This document shows, in pieces, positions 32,412 through 40,883 of a stretch of DNA of 64,000 nucleotides. The notes under the pieces were generated by a model. It was not told the origin of the DNA, did not search any database, and saw nothing but the letters and a program-made list of their open reading frames with translations. The DNA is from QFOX01 sp044237845 (lineage in GTDB: Bacteria; Pseudomonadota; Alphaproteobacteria; Rickettsiales; UBA3002), in the NCBI GenBank assembly GCA_044237845.1, contig JBIIEL010000002.1, positions 61,882-125,881 of the forward strand. The letters run 5' to 3'. The position numbers and the translations under genes are program-made. Positions within the stretch are counted from its first letter, which is position 1; each line of letters starts with the position of its first letter.

Positions 32412-33509
32412 ATGAGACAGCCTCCCAAACATCCCGAATCCATCAACGACGAGATCATCAGCCCGCCTTATGGCGAGAGCGAGGCCGAGGAAGCGGCGCG
32501 GGTGGAGGCGAGCGGCGAGCTTTATGCCGCGCTTGACCTTGGCACGAACAACTGTCGCTTGCTGATCGCGCGACCGAGTTTCCACCAGCATACACAACAT
32601 AAAACGCTGAAGGTGGTGGATAGCTATTCGCGCATCGTGCGCCTCGGCGAAGGGGTGAGCGACACCGGGCGCCTTGGCGAAGAGGCGATGCGCCGCACCA
32701 TCCGCGCGCTCGCAACCTGCAAGCAGAAGCTCATGCGCTACGGCATTGCCAAGCACCGCTTTGTGGCAACGGAAGCCTGCCGCCGCGCAGAGAATGCACA
32801 GGCCTTTCTTGACCGCGTGCATGAGGAACTGGGGCTGACCATCGACATCATCAGCAACGAGGAAGAGGCGCGTCTCGCGTTTCTCGGCTGTAGCTCGCTG
32901 CTGGTAAAGGACACGCGCTTCGCGCTGGCGTTTGATATCGGCGGCGGCAGCACGGAATTTATGTGGGTAAAAATCGACCCTGAGCAACCCATCAACTCGC
33001 ATAAGCGGCATCTCATTCAAGACTGGCTGAGCCTGCCTTATGGCGTGATGAACATGAGCGAACAGTTCGGCGGCCCGGCCTATACGGAAATGTATTTCGA
33101 AGAAATTGTGAGCCGTATCTGCAAGCTGCTCGCACCGATGGAACATGAGAATCAGATCGCCTCGCGCATGTGGAAGGAAGACGTGCAGATGCTGTCGACC
33201 AGTGGCACGGTGACGACGCTGGCGGCGATTCACCTCGATTTGCCGCATTACGACCGCGCGAAGATCGACGGGCTGAAACTCTCGATCAGCGATATTCGTG
33301 GCGCGACGCAGAAATTGCTGCGCATGTCGCCCTCTGCACGCGCGGCGCACCCGTGCATTGGCGCAAGCCGCACGGATTTCATTCTCTCCGGCTGCGCAAT
33401 TTTCGAAGCGATTGCGCGCACCTTCCCGATCGACAAAATCACCATCGCCGACCGCGGCGTGCGTGAGGGGATTATTGTGAGCCTCATGCGCGAGTTTGGG
33501 GCGGGGTAG
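32412..33509 (+). CDS. ppx: Ppx/GppA-type exopolyphosphatase
   Basis: 365 residues. Family role: removal of phosphate from polyphosphate or from pppGpp. The two ATPase-like phosphate loops are AALDLGTNNCRLLIARP and AFDIGGGSTEFMW; the conserved acidic residue is in ISNEEEARLAF, and LSTSGTVTTLAAI is the third motif. Length fits the short alphaproteobacterial form without the carboxy HD domain of E. coli Ppx. In related genomes rlmE follows directly; here a HigBA pair lies between. Confidence 0.92.
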   Translation: MRQPPKHPESINDEIISPPYGESEAEEAARVEASGELYAALDLGTNNCRLLIARPSFHQHTQHKTLKVVDSYSRIVRLGEGVSDTGRLGEEAMRRTIRALATCKQKLMRYGIAKHRFVATEACRRAENAQAFLDRVHEELGLTIDIISNEEEARLAFLGCSSLLVKDTRFALAFDIGGGSTEFMWVKIDPEQPINSHKRHLIQDWLSLPYGVMNMSEQFGGPAYTEMYFEEIVSRICKLLAPMEHENQIASRMWKEDVQMLSTSGTVTTLAAIHLDLPHYDRAKIDGLKLSISDIRGATQKLLRMSPSARAAHPCIGASRTDFILSGCAIFEAIARTFPIDKITIADRGVREGIIVSLMREFGAG

Positions 33510-33541
33510 TACATGATACGTATTGCATATCACTTTGGGCT

Positions 33542-33823
33542 ATGATAAAGTCGTTTGCATGTAAGGAGACGGAGAAGGTCTGGAACATGGTGCGTTCCAG
33601 AAGTTTTCCGACGGATGTGCAGGATAGAATGCTGCGTAAATTGAGTATGCTCGACGCGGCGCAGGCACTGGGTGATTTGCGGGAGCCGCCGAGCAATAAT
33701 TTGGAAGCGCTGAAGGGCAACCGCAAAGGGCAGATGAGTATTCGGGTGAACCGTCAGTGGCGCATCTGTTTTATGTGGGACAATGGCGACGCGTATCAGG
33801 TGATGGTGGTAGATTACCACTAG
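33542..33823 (+). CDS. higB: HigB-like toxin (RelE superfamily)
   Basis: 93 residues. The start MIKSFACKETEKVW, RKLSMLDAAQALGDLREPPSNNLEALKG and the basic RVNRQWRICFMW with final VDYH match the HigB/RelE mRNA interferase family (quoted in parts: LREPPSNNLEALKG). It should cleave mRNA on the ribosome. Gene order toxin-then-antitoxin is that of higBA. A TGATA...TATCA inverted pair upstream at 33513-33531 could be the HigA operator. Confidence 0.9.
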   Translation: MIKSFACKETEKVWNMVRSRSFPTDVQDRMLRKLSMLDAAQALGDLREPPSNNLEALKGNRKGQMSIRVNRQWRICFMWDNGDAYQVMVVDYH

Positions 33824-33838
33824 GAAGAAGAGAAAGAA

Positions 33839-34144
33839 ATGGTGCAAAAACTAAGAAATCCGCATCCGGGGGAAATTCTGAAATACGAGTTTCTGGAGGA
33901 GCTTGGCTTAAGCCAGAACGCGCTTGCAAAGGCAATTGCAGTGCCTGCGAACCGCATCCATAGTATTGTCAACGGCGAGCGGGATATTACCGCAGATACG
34001 GATCTGCGCTTATGCAAGTTTTTCCGCCTCTCGGAGGGTTTTTTTCAGCGACTGCAGGTGCTCTACGACACGCGCGAAGCCAAGCAAAAAATCGCCGCGC
34101 AGGTAGCCAAAATTCACCCCTACGAACAGCGCCCCAGTGTCTAA
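33839..34144 (+). CDS. higA: HigA-like antitoxin (helix-turn-helix)
   Basis: 101 residues. NPHPGEILKYEFLEELGLSQNALAKAIAVPANRIHSIVNGER is the XRE-type DNA-binding domain (key parts: HPGEIL, LSQNALAKAIAVP, RIHSIVNGER), with LCKFFRLSEGFFQRLQ after it, as in HigA. It lies 15 bases after higB and overlaps the start of rlmE by 8 bases, so the module is woven into the rlmE transcription unit. Confidence 0.9.
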   Translation: MVQKLRNPHPGEILKYEFLEELGLSQNALAKAIAVPANRIHSIVNGERDITADTDLRLCKFFRLSEGFFQRLQVLYDTREAKQKIAAQVAKIHPYEQRPSV

Positions 34145-34838
34145 GAAAACAGGCGATAAACGCTCCGGCTCGCGGGGGATGTCGGTGCGCGTAAAAACCG
34201 CGAAGAGCCGCAGCAATTCGAGCAATCGCTGGCTGCAGCGGCAGCTGAATGACCCGTATGTGATTAAAGCGAAGCAAGCGGGCTATCGCAGCCGCGCGGC
34301 GTTTAAATTGGCAGAGCTCGACGACAAATTTCACCTGCTGAAACCGGGCGGGCGCGTGGTGGATCTCGGCTGTGCGCCGGGTGGTTGGGCGCAGGTGGCG
34401 GTGGAGCGCGTGGGAGCGAAGGGCGTGGTGGTGGGCTGTGATCTGCTCGCGGTGCCGCCGGTGACAGGCGCAACGCTGATTGTGCAGGATTTCCTCGCCC
34501 CGGAAGCGCCGGAGGTGGTGAAGACCTTGCTCGCGGGCGCGGCGGGTGGCACGGCGGAGGCGGATGTAGTGCTCTCCGACATGGCGAGCAACACGACGGG
34601 GCACGCGCCGACCGACCATATCCGTATCATGCATTTATGCGAGCTGGCCTATCAGTTTGCCTGCGAAGTGCTGGCGCCGGGCGGTTCCTTTGCATGTAAA
34701 GTACTCAAAGGCGGCACTGAGCGCGAGTTGCTGAAGCTGATGCAGCGCGATTTCGCCACCGTGAAACATGCCAAACCTAGCGCCAGCCGCGCCGATTCTG
34801 CCGAGAGTTATGTGGTGGCGACGGGGTTTAGGGGTTAG
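34137..34838 (+). CDS. rlmE: 23S rRNA 2'-O-methyltransferase RlmE (FtsJ)
   Basis: 233 residues from the GTG at 34137; an ATG at 34179 is an alternative. It methylates U2552 of 23S rRNA. The K-D-K-E tetrad is visible: Lys in RSRAAFKLAELD, Asp in VVLSDMASNTTGH, Lys in ACKVLKGG, Glu in SAESYVVATGF; the SAM site is VVDLGCAPGGWAQVA. The amino end overlaps higA by 8 bases. In related genomes it follows ppx. Confidence 0.95.
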   Translation: MSKKTGDKRSGSRGMSVRVKTAKSRSNSSNRWLQRQLNDPYVIKAKQAGYRSRAAFKLAELDDKFHLLKPGGRVVDLGCAPGGWAQVAVERVGAKGVVVGCDLLAVPPVTGATLIVQDFLAPEAPEVVKTLLAGAAGGTAEADVVLSDMASNTTGHAPTDHIRIMHLCELAYQFACEVLAPGGSFACKVLKGGTERELLKLMQRDFATVKHAKPSASRADSAESYVVATGFRG

Positions 34839-34866
34839 ACGCAAACCGATTTTATACGACAGTCTG

Positions 34867-34895
34867 TTGACAAGTCGCTGCGTGCATGCGATGTA
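34867..34895 (+). promoter_or_regulatory. possible promoter of guaB
   Basis: TTGACA at 34867-34872 with GATGTA at 34890-34895 (17-base spacer), 41 bases before the ATG of guaB. The -35 is perfect, the -10 poor. Confidence 0.4.
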
Positions 34896-34935
34896 GCGCT
34901 GCAATCTCGAAAAAACCTTTTTGCCCGAGGATTGC

Positions 34936-36396
34936 ATGACCGATTTCCCCTTAGCGTTAACGTTTGATGATGTGCTGCTGACCCCGGCGGCCTCGGAAAT
35001 CCTTCCAAAACAGGTAGATACGCGCACGCGGCTGACCCGGGAGATCGAACTCGGCATCCCGCTCATGTCGGCGGCGATGGATACGGTGACCGAATCCGCG
35101 CTTGCCATTGCGATGGCGCAGCATGGGGGCATCGGCACGATTCACAAGAACATGGAAAGCGCGGCGCAGGCCGATGAAGTGCGCCGGGTGAAGAAGTTCG
35201 AATCCGGCATGGTGGTGAACCCGGTGACGATGCGCCCGGAACAGACCCTCGCCGATGCCTATGCGCTGATGGACCAGCATAATATTTCCGGTATTCCGAT
35301 TACAGAAAAAGACGGCAAACTCGTCGGCATACTCACCAACAGAGATGTTCGTTTCGCTACCGATACGAAGCAGAAAGTCTCGGAGTTGATGACCCCGAAG
35401 CTCATTACGACTGAGGAAGGCATTAGCAAAGAAGAGGCAAAACGCCTGCTGCACCAGCACCGTATCGAGAAGCTGCTGGTGGTGGATAAGCAGTATCGCT
35501 GCGTCGGGCTGATGACGGTGAAGGATATCGAGAAAGCGGAAAAGCACCCCCTCGCGGCGAAGGATGATCGGGGTCGGTTGCGGGTAGCGGCGGCGGTCGG
35601 CACCGGCAAGGAAGGCATCGCCCGCGCGGAGGCATTAATCGCGGCGGAGGTGGATGTGATTATTGTGGATACGGCGCATGGCCACTCGCGCGGCGTGCTG
35701 GATACCGTGCAGGAAATCAAGCGGTTATATAAAAACCAAGCGGTGATTGCGGGGAATATCGCGACCGCCGAAGCGGCCGAAGCGCTGATTAAAGCGGGTG
35801 CGGATGCGGTCAAAGTCGGCATTGGCCCGGGGTCGATTTGCACCACGCGGATTGTCGCCGGGGTGGGGGTGCCGCAACTGACGGCGATCATGAATGTGCG
35901 CGCCATCACCGAGAAATATAACGTGCCGCTGATTGCCGATGGTGGGATTAAATATTCCGGCGATTTCGCCAAGGCCATCGCCGCCGGGGCGGACGTGGCG
36001 ATGCTCGGTTCGCTGTTCGCAGGGACGGAGGAATCTCCCGGTGAAGTGGTTCTTTTTCAAGGAAGAAGTTACAAAACCTATCGCGGCATGGGCAGCGTGG
36101 GGGCGATGGCGCGCGGCTCCGCCGACCGCTATTTCCAACAAGAGGTCGCCGACGCCATGAAGCTGGTGCCCGAAGGGGTGGAAGGCCGCGTGCCCTATAA
36201 GGGGTCGGTCGCCGGGGTCATCCACCAGCTCGTCGGAGGACTCAAGGCAGCCATGGGTTATACCGGAAACGGAACAATCTCCGACATGCGGAAAAATTGT
36301 AAATTCGTGCGGATGACCGGGGCGGGTTTAAAAGAATCCCACGCCCATGACATCACCATCACCCGCGAATCCCCGAACTACCGGGTGGAGGGGTAA
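34936..36396 (+). CDS. guaB: inosine-5'-monophosphate dehydrogenase
   Basis: 486 residues from the ATG at 34936. It makes XMP from IMP with NAD, the committed step of GMP synthesis. The barrel begins LALTFDDVLLTPAAS; two CBS domains are inserted at about 95-205; the catalytic Cys is in GPGSICTTRIVAGVG; the flap has YRGMGSVGAM. Complete length. The promoter region is its own; the RNA methylase gene follows after the toxin locus on the opposite strand. Confidence 0.98.
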   Translation: MTDFPLALTFDDVLLTPAASEILPKQVDTRTRLTREIELGIPLMSAAMDTVTESALAIAMAQHGGIGTIHKNMESAAQADEVRRVKKFESGMVVNPVTMRPEQTLADAYALMDQHNISGIPITEKDGKLVGILTNRDVRFATDTKQKVSELMTPKLITTEEGISKEEAKRLLHQHRIEKLLVVDKQYRCVGLMTVKDIEKAEKHPLAAKDDRGRLRVAAAVGTGKEGIARAEALIAAEVDVIIVDTAHGHSRGVLDTVQEIKRLYKNQAVIAGNIATAEAAEALIKAGADAVKVGIGPGSICTTRIVAGVGVPQLTAIMNVRAITEKYNVPLIADGGIKYSGDFAKAIAAGADVAMLGSLFAGTEESPGEVVLFQGRSYKTYRGMGSVGAMARGSADRYFQQEVADAMKLVPEGVEGRVPYKGSVAGVIHQLVGGLKAAMGYTGNGTISDMRKNCKFVRMTGAGLKESHAHDITITRESPNYRVEG

Positions 36397-36403
36397 GAGG
36401 GGT

Positions 36404-36676
36404 TTACGGATGGAGAATCTGACCTGCTATTTGCTTGAGTGCAGGCAATCTTAACGCCATATCCTCGGTGGAGAGGCCAAAGCTGCGCATCCAAATATAA
36501 GAGAGCGTTGCCAGAACACTTTCCGATGTTACCGATGCTGGCTCCATAACCCCAATCGCAGCAATAATCTGCGCGGCTTCATCGTGGTATTCGTCGAGGG
36601 GAGCGCCTGCGGCAATGAAACCCTCCACGTCTTCCTGCGCCAATATCGCGTCTAGTTTCTCTAAGCCAATCGTCAT
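36404..36676 (-). CDS. candidate immunity protein of the MuF-like toxin
   Basis: 90 residues, acidic and helical. DEYHDEAAQIIAAIG resembles the DEYD-x-EA motif of the DUF1871 family of small proteins, several of which act as toxin immunities. It starts 5 bases after the toxin gene stop on the same strand, the standard toxin-then-immunity order. No signal peptide, so it should act in the cytoplasm. Function is inferred from place and charge. Confidence 0.6.
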   Translation of the reverse strand: MTIGLEKLDAILAQEDVEGFIAAGAPLDEYHDEAAQIIAAIGVMEPASVTSESVLATLSYIWMRSFGLSTEDMALRLPALKQIAGQILHP

Positions 36677-36681
36677 GGGTG

Positions 36682-37383
36682 TTAATTCCTCCAGAATGTG
36701 ATGACCTTACCAGCATTTCTGCCTTCAGTCTCTACAATTACCGTGACACCATTCGTCCCTTGGTAATGTATTTGTGGTGTGCCGTATTTACCGAGTTTGG
36801 AGGTAACTTTTCCGGTCTCTGTTGCCGTTCTTATGGCGCTATCTACATCTTGTGAGGTTATCTTTCTTTGCGCCGAGCGGATAGCGCTATGTTCTGTGAA
36901 TTTATCGGCTCCATTGATTCTCCCGGTACTGCGTATGAATCTAACTGCACTTATGGCGGCAGCGATCGCGCCTCTGCCAATTCGTAGCAGAGGGAAAAGA
37001 AACAGTTCGGGATATACAGGTTCAATTGGAGGATCATTAATCACGTGGCCTGTGTAGGGTTCTGCAACGCATCGGCAGTTATAATCCTCTCCCGGATGTC
37101 CTGTGGTGGGCGAGTGATCCCATGAGAAAATGCGGCCATTATTGGCGGCATGAGCCGCCCGCACTTTGCCATCGCCCCGGGTACGCCAAATATAATGCGT
37201 GCTTGTGCCTTGCGCTTTGTGGCGGAGAAAGAGCGTGTAAAGTTGGGCATCCATCTGCCGGAGTTGCGTGGCCTGTTGCAGCAGCCCGTGATTGAGGCCG
37301 CGCGAAATGAGGCGCTGGTTTTTTAGCCCAAGCTCGCAAATGGCGAGCAGAGGAAGGTTGGGGTGGTACGTTTGATATGTCAT
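36682..37383 (-). CDS. MuF-like polymorphic toxin with C-terminal RNase-like domain
   Basis: 233 residues from the ATG at 37383 (an in-frame TTG at 37389 is less likely). Residues 63-110 match the core of the phage Mu-F/SPP1 gp7 minor-head family: HYIWRTRGDGKVRAAHAANNG, shortened here to YIWRTRGDGKVRAAH, then FSWDHSPTTGHPGEDYNCRC. A hydrophobic stretch follows (126-148). Residues 160-233 look like a compact BECR/DUF4258-type RNase toxin: FTEHSAIRSAQRKIT, DVDSAIRTA, YQGTNGVTVIVETEG, GKVITFWRN. There are no other phage genes around, so it is a stand-alone locus. The amino end is short next to phage MuF proteins. The gene after it is the candidate immunity. Confidence 0.6.
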   Translation of the reverse strand: MTYQTYHPNLPLLAICELGLKNQRLISRGLNHGLLQQATQLRQMDAQLYTLFLRHKAQGTSTHYIWRTRGDGKVRAAHAANNGRIFSWDHSPTTGHPGEDYNCRCVAEPYTGHVINDPPIEPVYPELFLFPLLRIGRGAIAAAISAVRFIRSTGRINGADKFTEHSAIRSAQRKITSQDVDSAIRTATETGKVTSKLGKYGTPQIHYQGTNGVTVIVETEGRNAGKVITFWRN

Positions 37384-37440
37384 CCGCAAAGCATATATCT
37401 GTTCCGTGCTACCAGGAAGTGGGGGTGGTGATTTTTTGTA

Positions 37441-37464
37441 TCACCCCAGCCTTCGCCGGGGTGA
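37441..37464. repeat. short palindrome before the toxin locus
   Basis: TCACCCCAGC-CTTC-GCCGGGGTGA forms a hairpin with one mismatch. It belongs to a patch of intergenic repeats (37430-37640) between the toxin gene and the methylase gene; I see no gene in this patch. A run of near repeats (CTGAAACCCGAAACCTGGAA) ends the patch just before 37641. Confidence 0.6.
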
Positions 37465-37538
37465 CAAAACGGACGTGGGCGCGCGATAGGGGTTGCGCGC
37501 GGGCGGGTTAGGCGGTACAAGCCCTCACCCGAAAGGGT

Positions 37539-37577
37539 GGATTCCCCTAGAGTTGCTTTGCAACTCGGGGAATGACG
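37539..37577. repeat. dispersed palindrome with variable core (second copy)
   Basis: Outer arms GGATTCCCC and GGGGAATGACG as at 24542, but the inner stem is GAGTTGC-TTT-GCAACTC. Confidence 0.75.
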
Positions 37578-37640
37578 AAACCAAGCCCCTCCGCTAAAAC
37601 CTAACGCCTGAAACCCGAAACCTGGAACCTGAAACCCCTT

Positions 37641-38972
37641 ATGACCCCCGGCGCGCGTATCCAGTCTGCAATTGAAATTATGGAGCATATTCAGTCCGTG
37701 TGGCTGGCGGATCGGCGTGCGCCGGTGGATGGGATGCTGGCGGATTATTTCAAGCGCCGCCGCTATATCGGCTCGACCGACCGCGGCGCCATCTCGGAAC
37801 TGGTTTATTTCTGCCTGCGCTATGGCGGCAGCATCCAGTGGCATATCGAGGCGTGTGACCGCAGTGTCACCCCGCGCCGGGTGGTGATGACCGCGCTGCT
37901 GTTCAAGGATAAGCCCATGAGCATCGGTAATATTCGCCGTGAATTTGACGGTAGCAAATACGCCCCCTCGGCACTGACAGCGCAGGAAGAAACCATGCTG
38001 GAGCGCTGCGCCGCGCGGGAGTTTCTGCCGCCCGAGATGCCGGACGCGGCGCGCTATAACTACCCGGACTGGATGGAAGGCCGCCTGAAGGATGCGTTTG
38101 GCGAGGATTTGCCGAAAGCGATGCTGGCCATGAACGAGCAAGCACCGATCGACCTGCGCGCGAATCTCCTCAAATGCCGCGACCGGGGGGATTTGATTTT
38201 GGCGCTCGACAAAGACGGGCATTTTGGGGTGCCGACGCCGGTTTCGCCGGTCGGTGTGCGGCTCAAGAAACGTATCGCGGCGTTTAATACACAAGCGTTC
38301 AAAGACGGCATGTTTGAGATGCAGGATGCGGGGAGCCAGGCCGTCGCACTGCTGGTGGATGCCAAGCCGGGGCAGAAAGTGATTGATTTCTGCGCCGGGG
38401 CAGGGGGCAAAACCCTCGCGATTGCGGCGACGATGCAAAATAAAGGGCGTATTTTGGCGTGGGATAACTCGGAAAACCGCCTTGGCCAGATTCATAAACG
38501 CCTCGCCCGCGCGGGGGTGAGCAATGTGCAAACCCACGCGCTGCGCGACGAGGCCGACCCGTTCCTCAAACGCCATGTGGGCTCGGCTGATTGGGTGCTG
38601 GTGGATGCACCCTGCTCGGGCAGTGGCACCTGGCGGCGCAACCCCGACCTCAAATGGCGCTTCTCTTTGGAGGATTTACAAGAGCTTAAAGAGGTTCAGG
38701 GGCGGATTTTAAAACAGGCCGCACGCCTCGTGAAGCCCGGCGGACGCCTCGTTTACGTCACCTGCTCGTTGTTTTTAGACGAAAATTTCCATCGGGTGCA
38801 GCAATTCCTTGGGGGTAACCCGCAATTTAGGGTTGAAGCACCGGACAAAATATGGAATAAGCACCTCGTAACGCGCGAGGGTCTTGGGTCCTGCATGTTA
38901 CTAAGTCCGCATAAAGACGGCACAGACGGCTTTTTTGCCGCCATACTTATGAAAGAAACGGCAGCGGCTTAA
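37641..38972 (+). CDS. RsmB/NOP2-type RNA (cytosine-5-) methyltransferase
   Basis: 443 residues. An amino-terminal helical domain (about 1-130) precedes a SAM-dependent methylase. The SAM site is VIDFCAGAGGKTLAIAA; the two active cysteines are in VDAPCSGSGTWRRNPD and YVTCSLFLDEN; FEMQDAGSQAVALLV and HKDGTDGFFAAI are the other family motifs. It should methylate a cytosine in 16S rRNA; the exact position cannot be told. In related genomes it follows guaB directly; here the toxin pair has come between. Confidence 0.92.
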   Translation: MTPGARIQSAIEIMEHIQSVWLADRRAPVDGMLADYFKRRRYIGSTDRGAISELVYFCLRYGGSIQWHIEACDRSVTPRRVVMTALLFKDKPMSIGNIRREFDGSKYAPSALTAQEETMLERCAAREFLPPEMPDAARYNYPDWMEGRLKDAFGEDLPKAMLAMNEQAPIDLRANLLKCRDRGDLILALDKDGHFGVPTPVSPVGVRLKKRIAAFNTQAFKDGMFEMQDAGSQAVALLVDAKPGQKVIDFCAGAGGKTLAIAATMQNKGRILAWDNSENRLGQIHKRLARAGVSNVQTHALRDEADPFLKRHVGSADWVLVDAPCSGSGTWRRNPDLKWRFSLEDLQELKEVQGRILKQAARLVKPGGRLVYVTCSLFLDENFHRVQQFLGGNPQFRVEAPDKIWNKHLVTREGLGSCMLLSPHKDGTDGFFAAILMKETAAA

Positions 38973-39026
38973 ATCAGGCCTACGGCTTGATGGGGGTGGC
39001 TGTCGCAACCAATTAAGGATGTAAAC

Positions 39027-40277
39027 ATGGCATTGCCAACGGGTAGTAAGCATTTGCATAGAAAGCCTAAATCATGGTTCTCGCGCTCGTTTGTCGGGCG
39101 TGAGCTTTCGGCTATTTTTGGCCGTCTTTTCTGTAAGCGGAATATCATCATTATCGCGGAGCATAAAACCCAACATGTACCGTTCTCGGCACGTGCGCAG
39201 GTGCTGGCTGTGTTTGGTGCCATCGCGTTCGTGGTCTGGGCGAGCTATTCGAGTGGCTCTTATATGGCGGCACAGCAAGCGTTGAAGGAGAAGGAGCGCA
39301 AACTCGCCTCCTCGAACCAGGAAACCCAACGTGTGGCGGCAGAATTTACACTGCTCAAAAGCGACCTGATGAAACTCGCCAGTGCAGCTAAGAGTGGCAA
39401 AACCGGCGACTATGCGAAGCAGCTGGTGGATCAGTATAGCAAAACCAGCGTGACGGATACGGTGAATGTTGGCACCGCAGACGATGACGGCGCGCATGTA
39501 GAAGCGGTGTTCAAGCGCGTTGAGATGCTGGACAATAAGGTGAAGGAACTGCAGCAAACCCACGACGAAATGATTGCCGATATCCGCAGCATGACGGGCG
39601 GTAAAATCCGTGAGCTTGAGAATGTCATTGCCCGCACCGGGCTGCCCAGCCAGTCGATCGTGAAAACGGTAGAAGCAAAACGTGCGCAGGAAGAACAGGC
39701 GCGTGAGAAATATGGCCGCGCACAAGCCGCCGGATCGCGCGATGATGACGGCAAAGGTGGTCCGTATATTCCGGTGCGCCAGTCGACCCTTAAAAGCAAA
39801 GAGACCGAGCTTTACTACAACCTGCAGCGCATGATGGTGCTGAACGAAGTGGTGAGCGGCCTACCGATTACGATGCCGATGCGCGGTGATTTCAAGAAAA
39901 CCAGCGGCTTCGGCACGAGGCGCGACCCATTCCATGGCGGCGGCGCCTTCCATAGCGGGCAGGATTTCTCGGGTCCACAAGGGGCAAAAATTTACGCAAC
40001 CAGCGACGGTAAAGTGGAGTTCGCGGGCTGGAAATCGGCGTATGGTAATGTGGTGGATATCAAGCATCAGCACGGGCTCTCGACCCGTTACGCGCATCTG
40101 TCGCGCGTCTTGGTACAGCCGGAGCAAACGGTGAAAAAGGGTCAGGTGATTGGTATTCAGGGCTCGACCGGGCGTTCTACGGGCAAGCATTTGCATTATG
40201 AAGTGCGCTATAATGGCACGCCACTTAACCCCTCCAATTTTTTGAAAGCAGGCGAGTATGTTCAGTCGGTTAACTAA
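39027..40277 (+). CDS. M23 (LytM) family metallopeptidase, bactofilin partner
   Basis: 416 residues. A basic amino end, one membrane segment (about 57-73, VLAVFGAIAFVVWASY), coiled-coil stretches (about 80-115 and 155-190) and a carboxy M23 domain in the periplasm. The zinc residues are in FHSGQDFSG and HLHYEV, with YGNVVDIKHQHGLSTRYAHL between. It should cut peptidoglycan cross-links. It overlaps the bactofilin gene by 20 bases, a pairing known from bacteria where bactofilin positions the peptidase to shape the cell. Confidence 0.93.
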   Translation: MALPTGSKHLHRKPKSWFSRSFVGRELSAIFGRLFCKRNIIIIAEHKTQHVPFSARAQVLAVFGAIAFVVWASYSSGSYMAAQQALKEKERKLASSNQETQRVAAEFTLLKSDLMKLASAAKSGKTGDYAKQLVDQYSKTSVTDTVNVGTADDDGAHVEAVFKRVEMLDNKVKELQQTHDEMIADIRSMTGGKIRELENVIARTGLPSQSIVKTVEAKRAQEEQAREKYGRAQAAGSRDDDGKGGPYIPVRQSTLKSKETELYYNLQRMMVLNEVVSGLPITMPMRGDFKKTSGFGTRRDPFHGGGAFHSGQDFSGPQGAKIYATSDGKVEFAGWKSAYGNVVDIKHQHGLSTRYAHLSRVLVQPEQTVKKGQVIGIQGSTGRSTGKHLHYEVRYNGTPLNPSNFLKAGEYVQSVN

Positions 40278-40800
40278 CGCCAATTCCGAGAAAGCCGTGG
40301 CGAAAGCGGCAGCAAAAGCGGCCGCAGCGAGCCATCGCAAGGGTCTGATTCCCTCGGTCATTGCCTCGGGTATGCATGTGCTCGGCAATATCGTCAGTGA
40401 CGGCGTGCTTGATATCGAAGGCAAAATCGATGGCAATGTACGCGGCCAGACCGTGACCATCCGTCCTGATGGTATTATCCGTGGTGATGTGGTGGCAGAA
40501 ACACTACATGTTTATGGTGCGGTCGAGGGGCTCATCAAAGCACGTAACGTGAGCCTCTATGCCAATGCTCGGGTGAGTGGCACCATCATGCATGAATCGC
40601 TTGCGATCGAGGACGGCGCGATGGTGGATGGCAAGTTCAAGCGTAGCGACCGTATGGCGTTTGAAGAATTTTCGGAGATGCCGCGTCGCCTCAATTCACC
40701 TTCGCTGGAGTCAAATTTCTCGAACGATAATGACCGCGATGATGAGCCGAGCGAAGCCGAGATTAAAATCCTCGAGAACCTGCGGTTGATTAGCTATTAG
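40258..40800 (+). CDS. bactofilin (polymer-forming cytoskeletal protein)
   Basis: 180 residues. The central DUF583 beta-helix (about 35-130) is clear: VLGNIVSDGVLDIEGKIDGNV, VTIRPDGIIRGDVVAETLHVYG (short parts: IEGKIDGNVRG, VYGAVEGLIKARNVSLY). A basic, Ala-rich amino end and an acidic tail flank it. Bactofilins form filaments without nucleotide. Translation is probably coupled to the M23 gene it overlaps. Confidence 0.95.
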   Translation: MFSRLTNANSEKAVAKAAAKAAAASHRKGLIPSVIASGMHVLGNIVSDGVLDIEGKIDGNVRGQTVTIRPDGIIRGDVVAETLHVYGAVEGLIKARNVSLYANARVSGTIMHESLAIEDGAMVDGKFKRSDRMAFEEFSEMPRRLNSPSLESNFSNDNDRDDEPSEAEIKILENLRLISY

Positions 40801-40808
40801 TGGCGTAT

Positions 40809-40850
40809 GGATCCCCGGGCTCTGCCTTCGGCAGCCCCGAGGATGACGGG
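40809..40850. repeat. dispersed palindrome with variable core (third copy)
   Basis: GGATCCCC and GAGGATGACGGG arms around GGGCT-CTGCCTTCGGC-AGCCC. Same frame as the copies at 24542 and 37539, different core. It lies between bactofilin and msrA, which converge. Confidence 0.65.
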
Positions 40851-40883
40851 TTCATAAGGCGTATTGCACCTAACTCGTCCCCG

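Noticed and set aside
32316..33533. 405-residue minus-strand frame
   Set aside because: Antisense to ppx and rich in shadow-type residues.
36682..37383. Remnant prophage around the MuF-like gene
   Set aside because: No capsid, terminase, portal, integrase or attachment site is visible on either side; only the one domain is phage-like.
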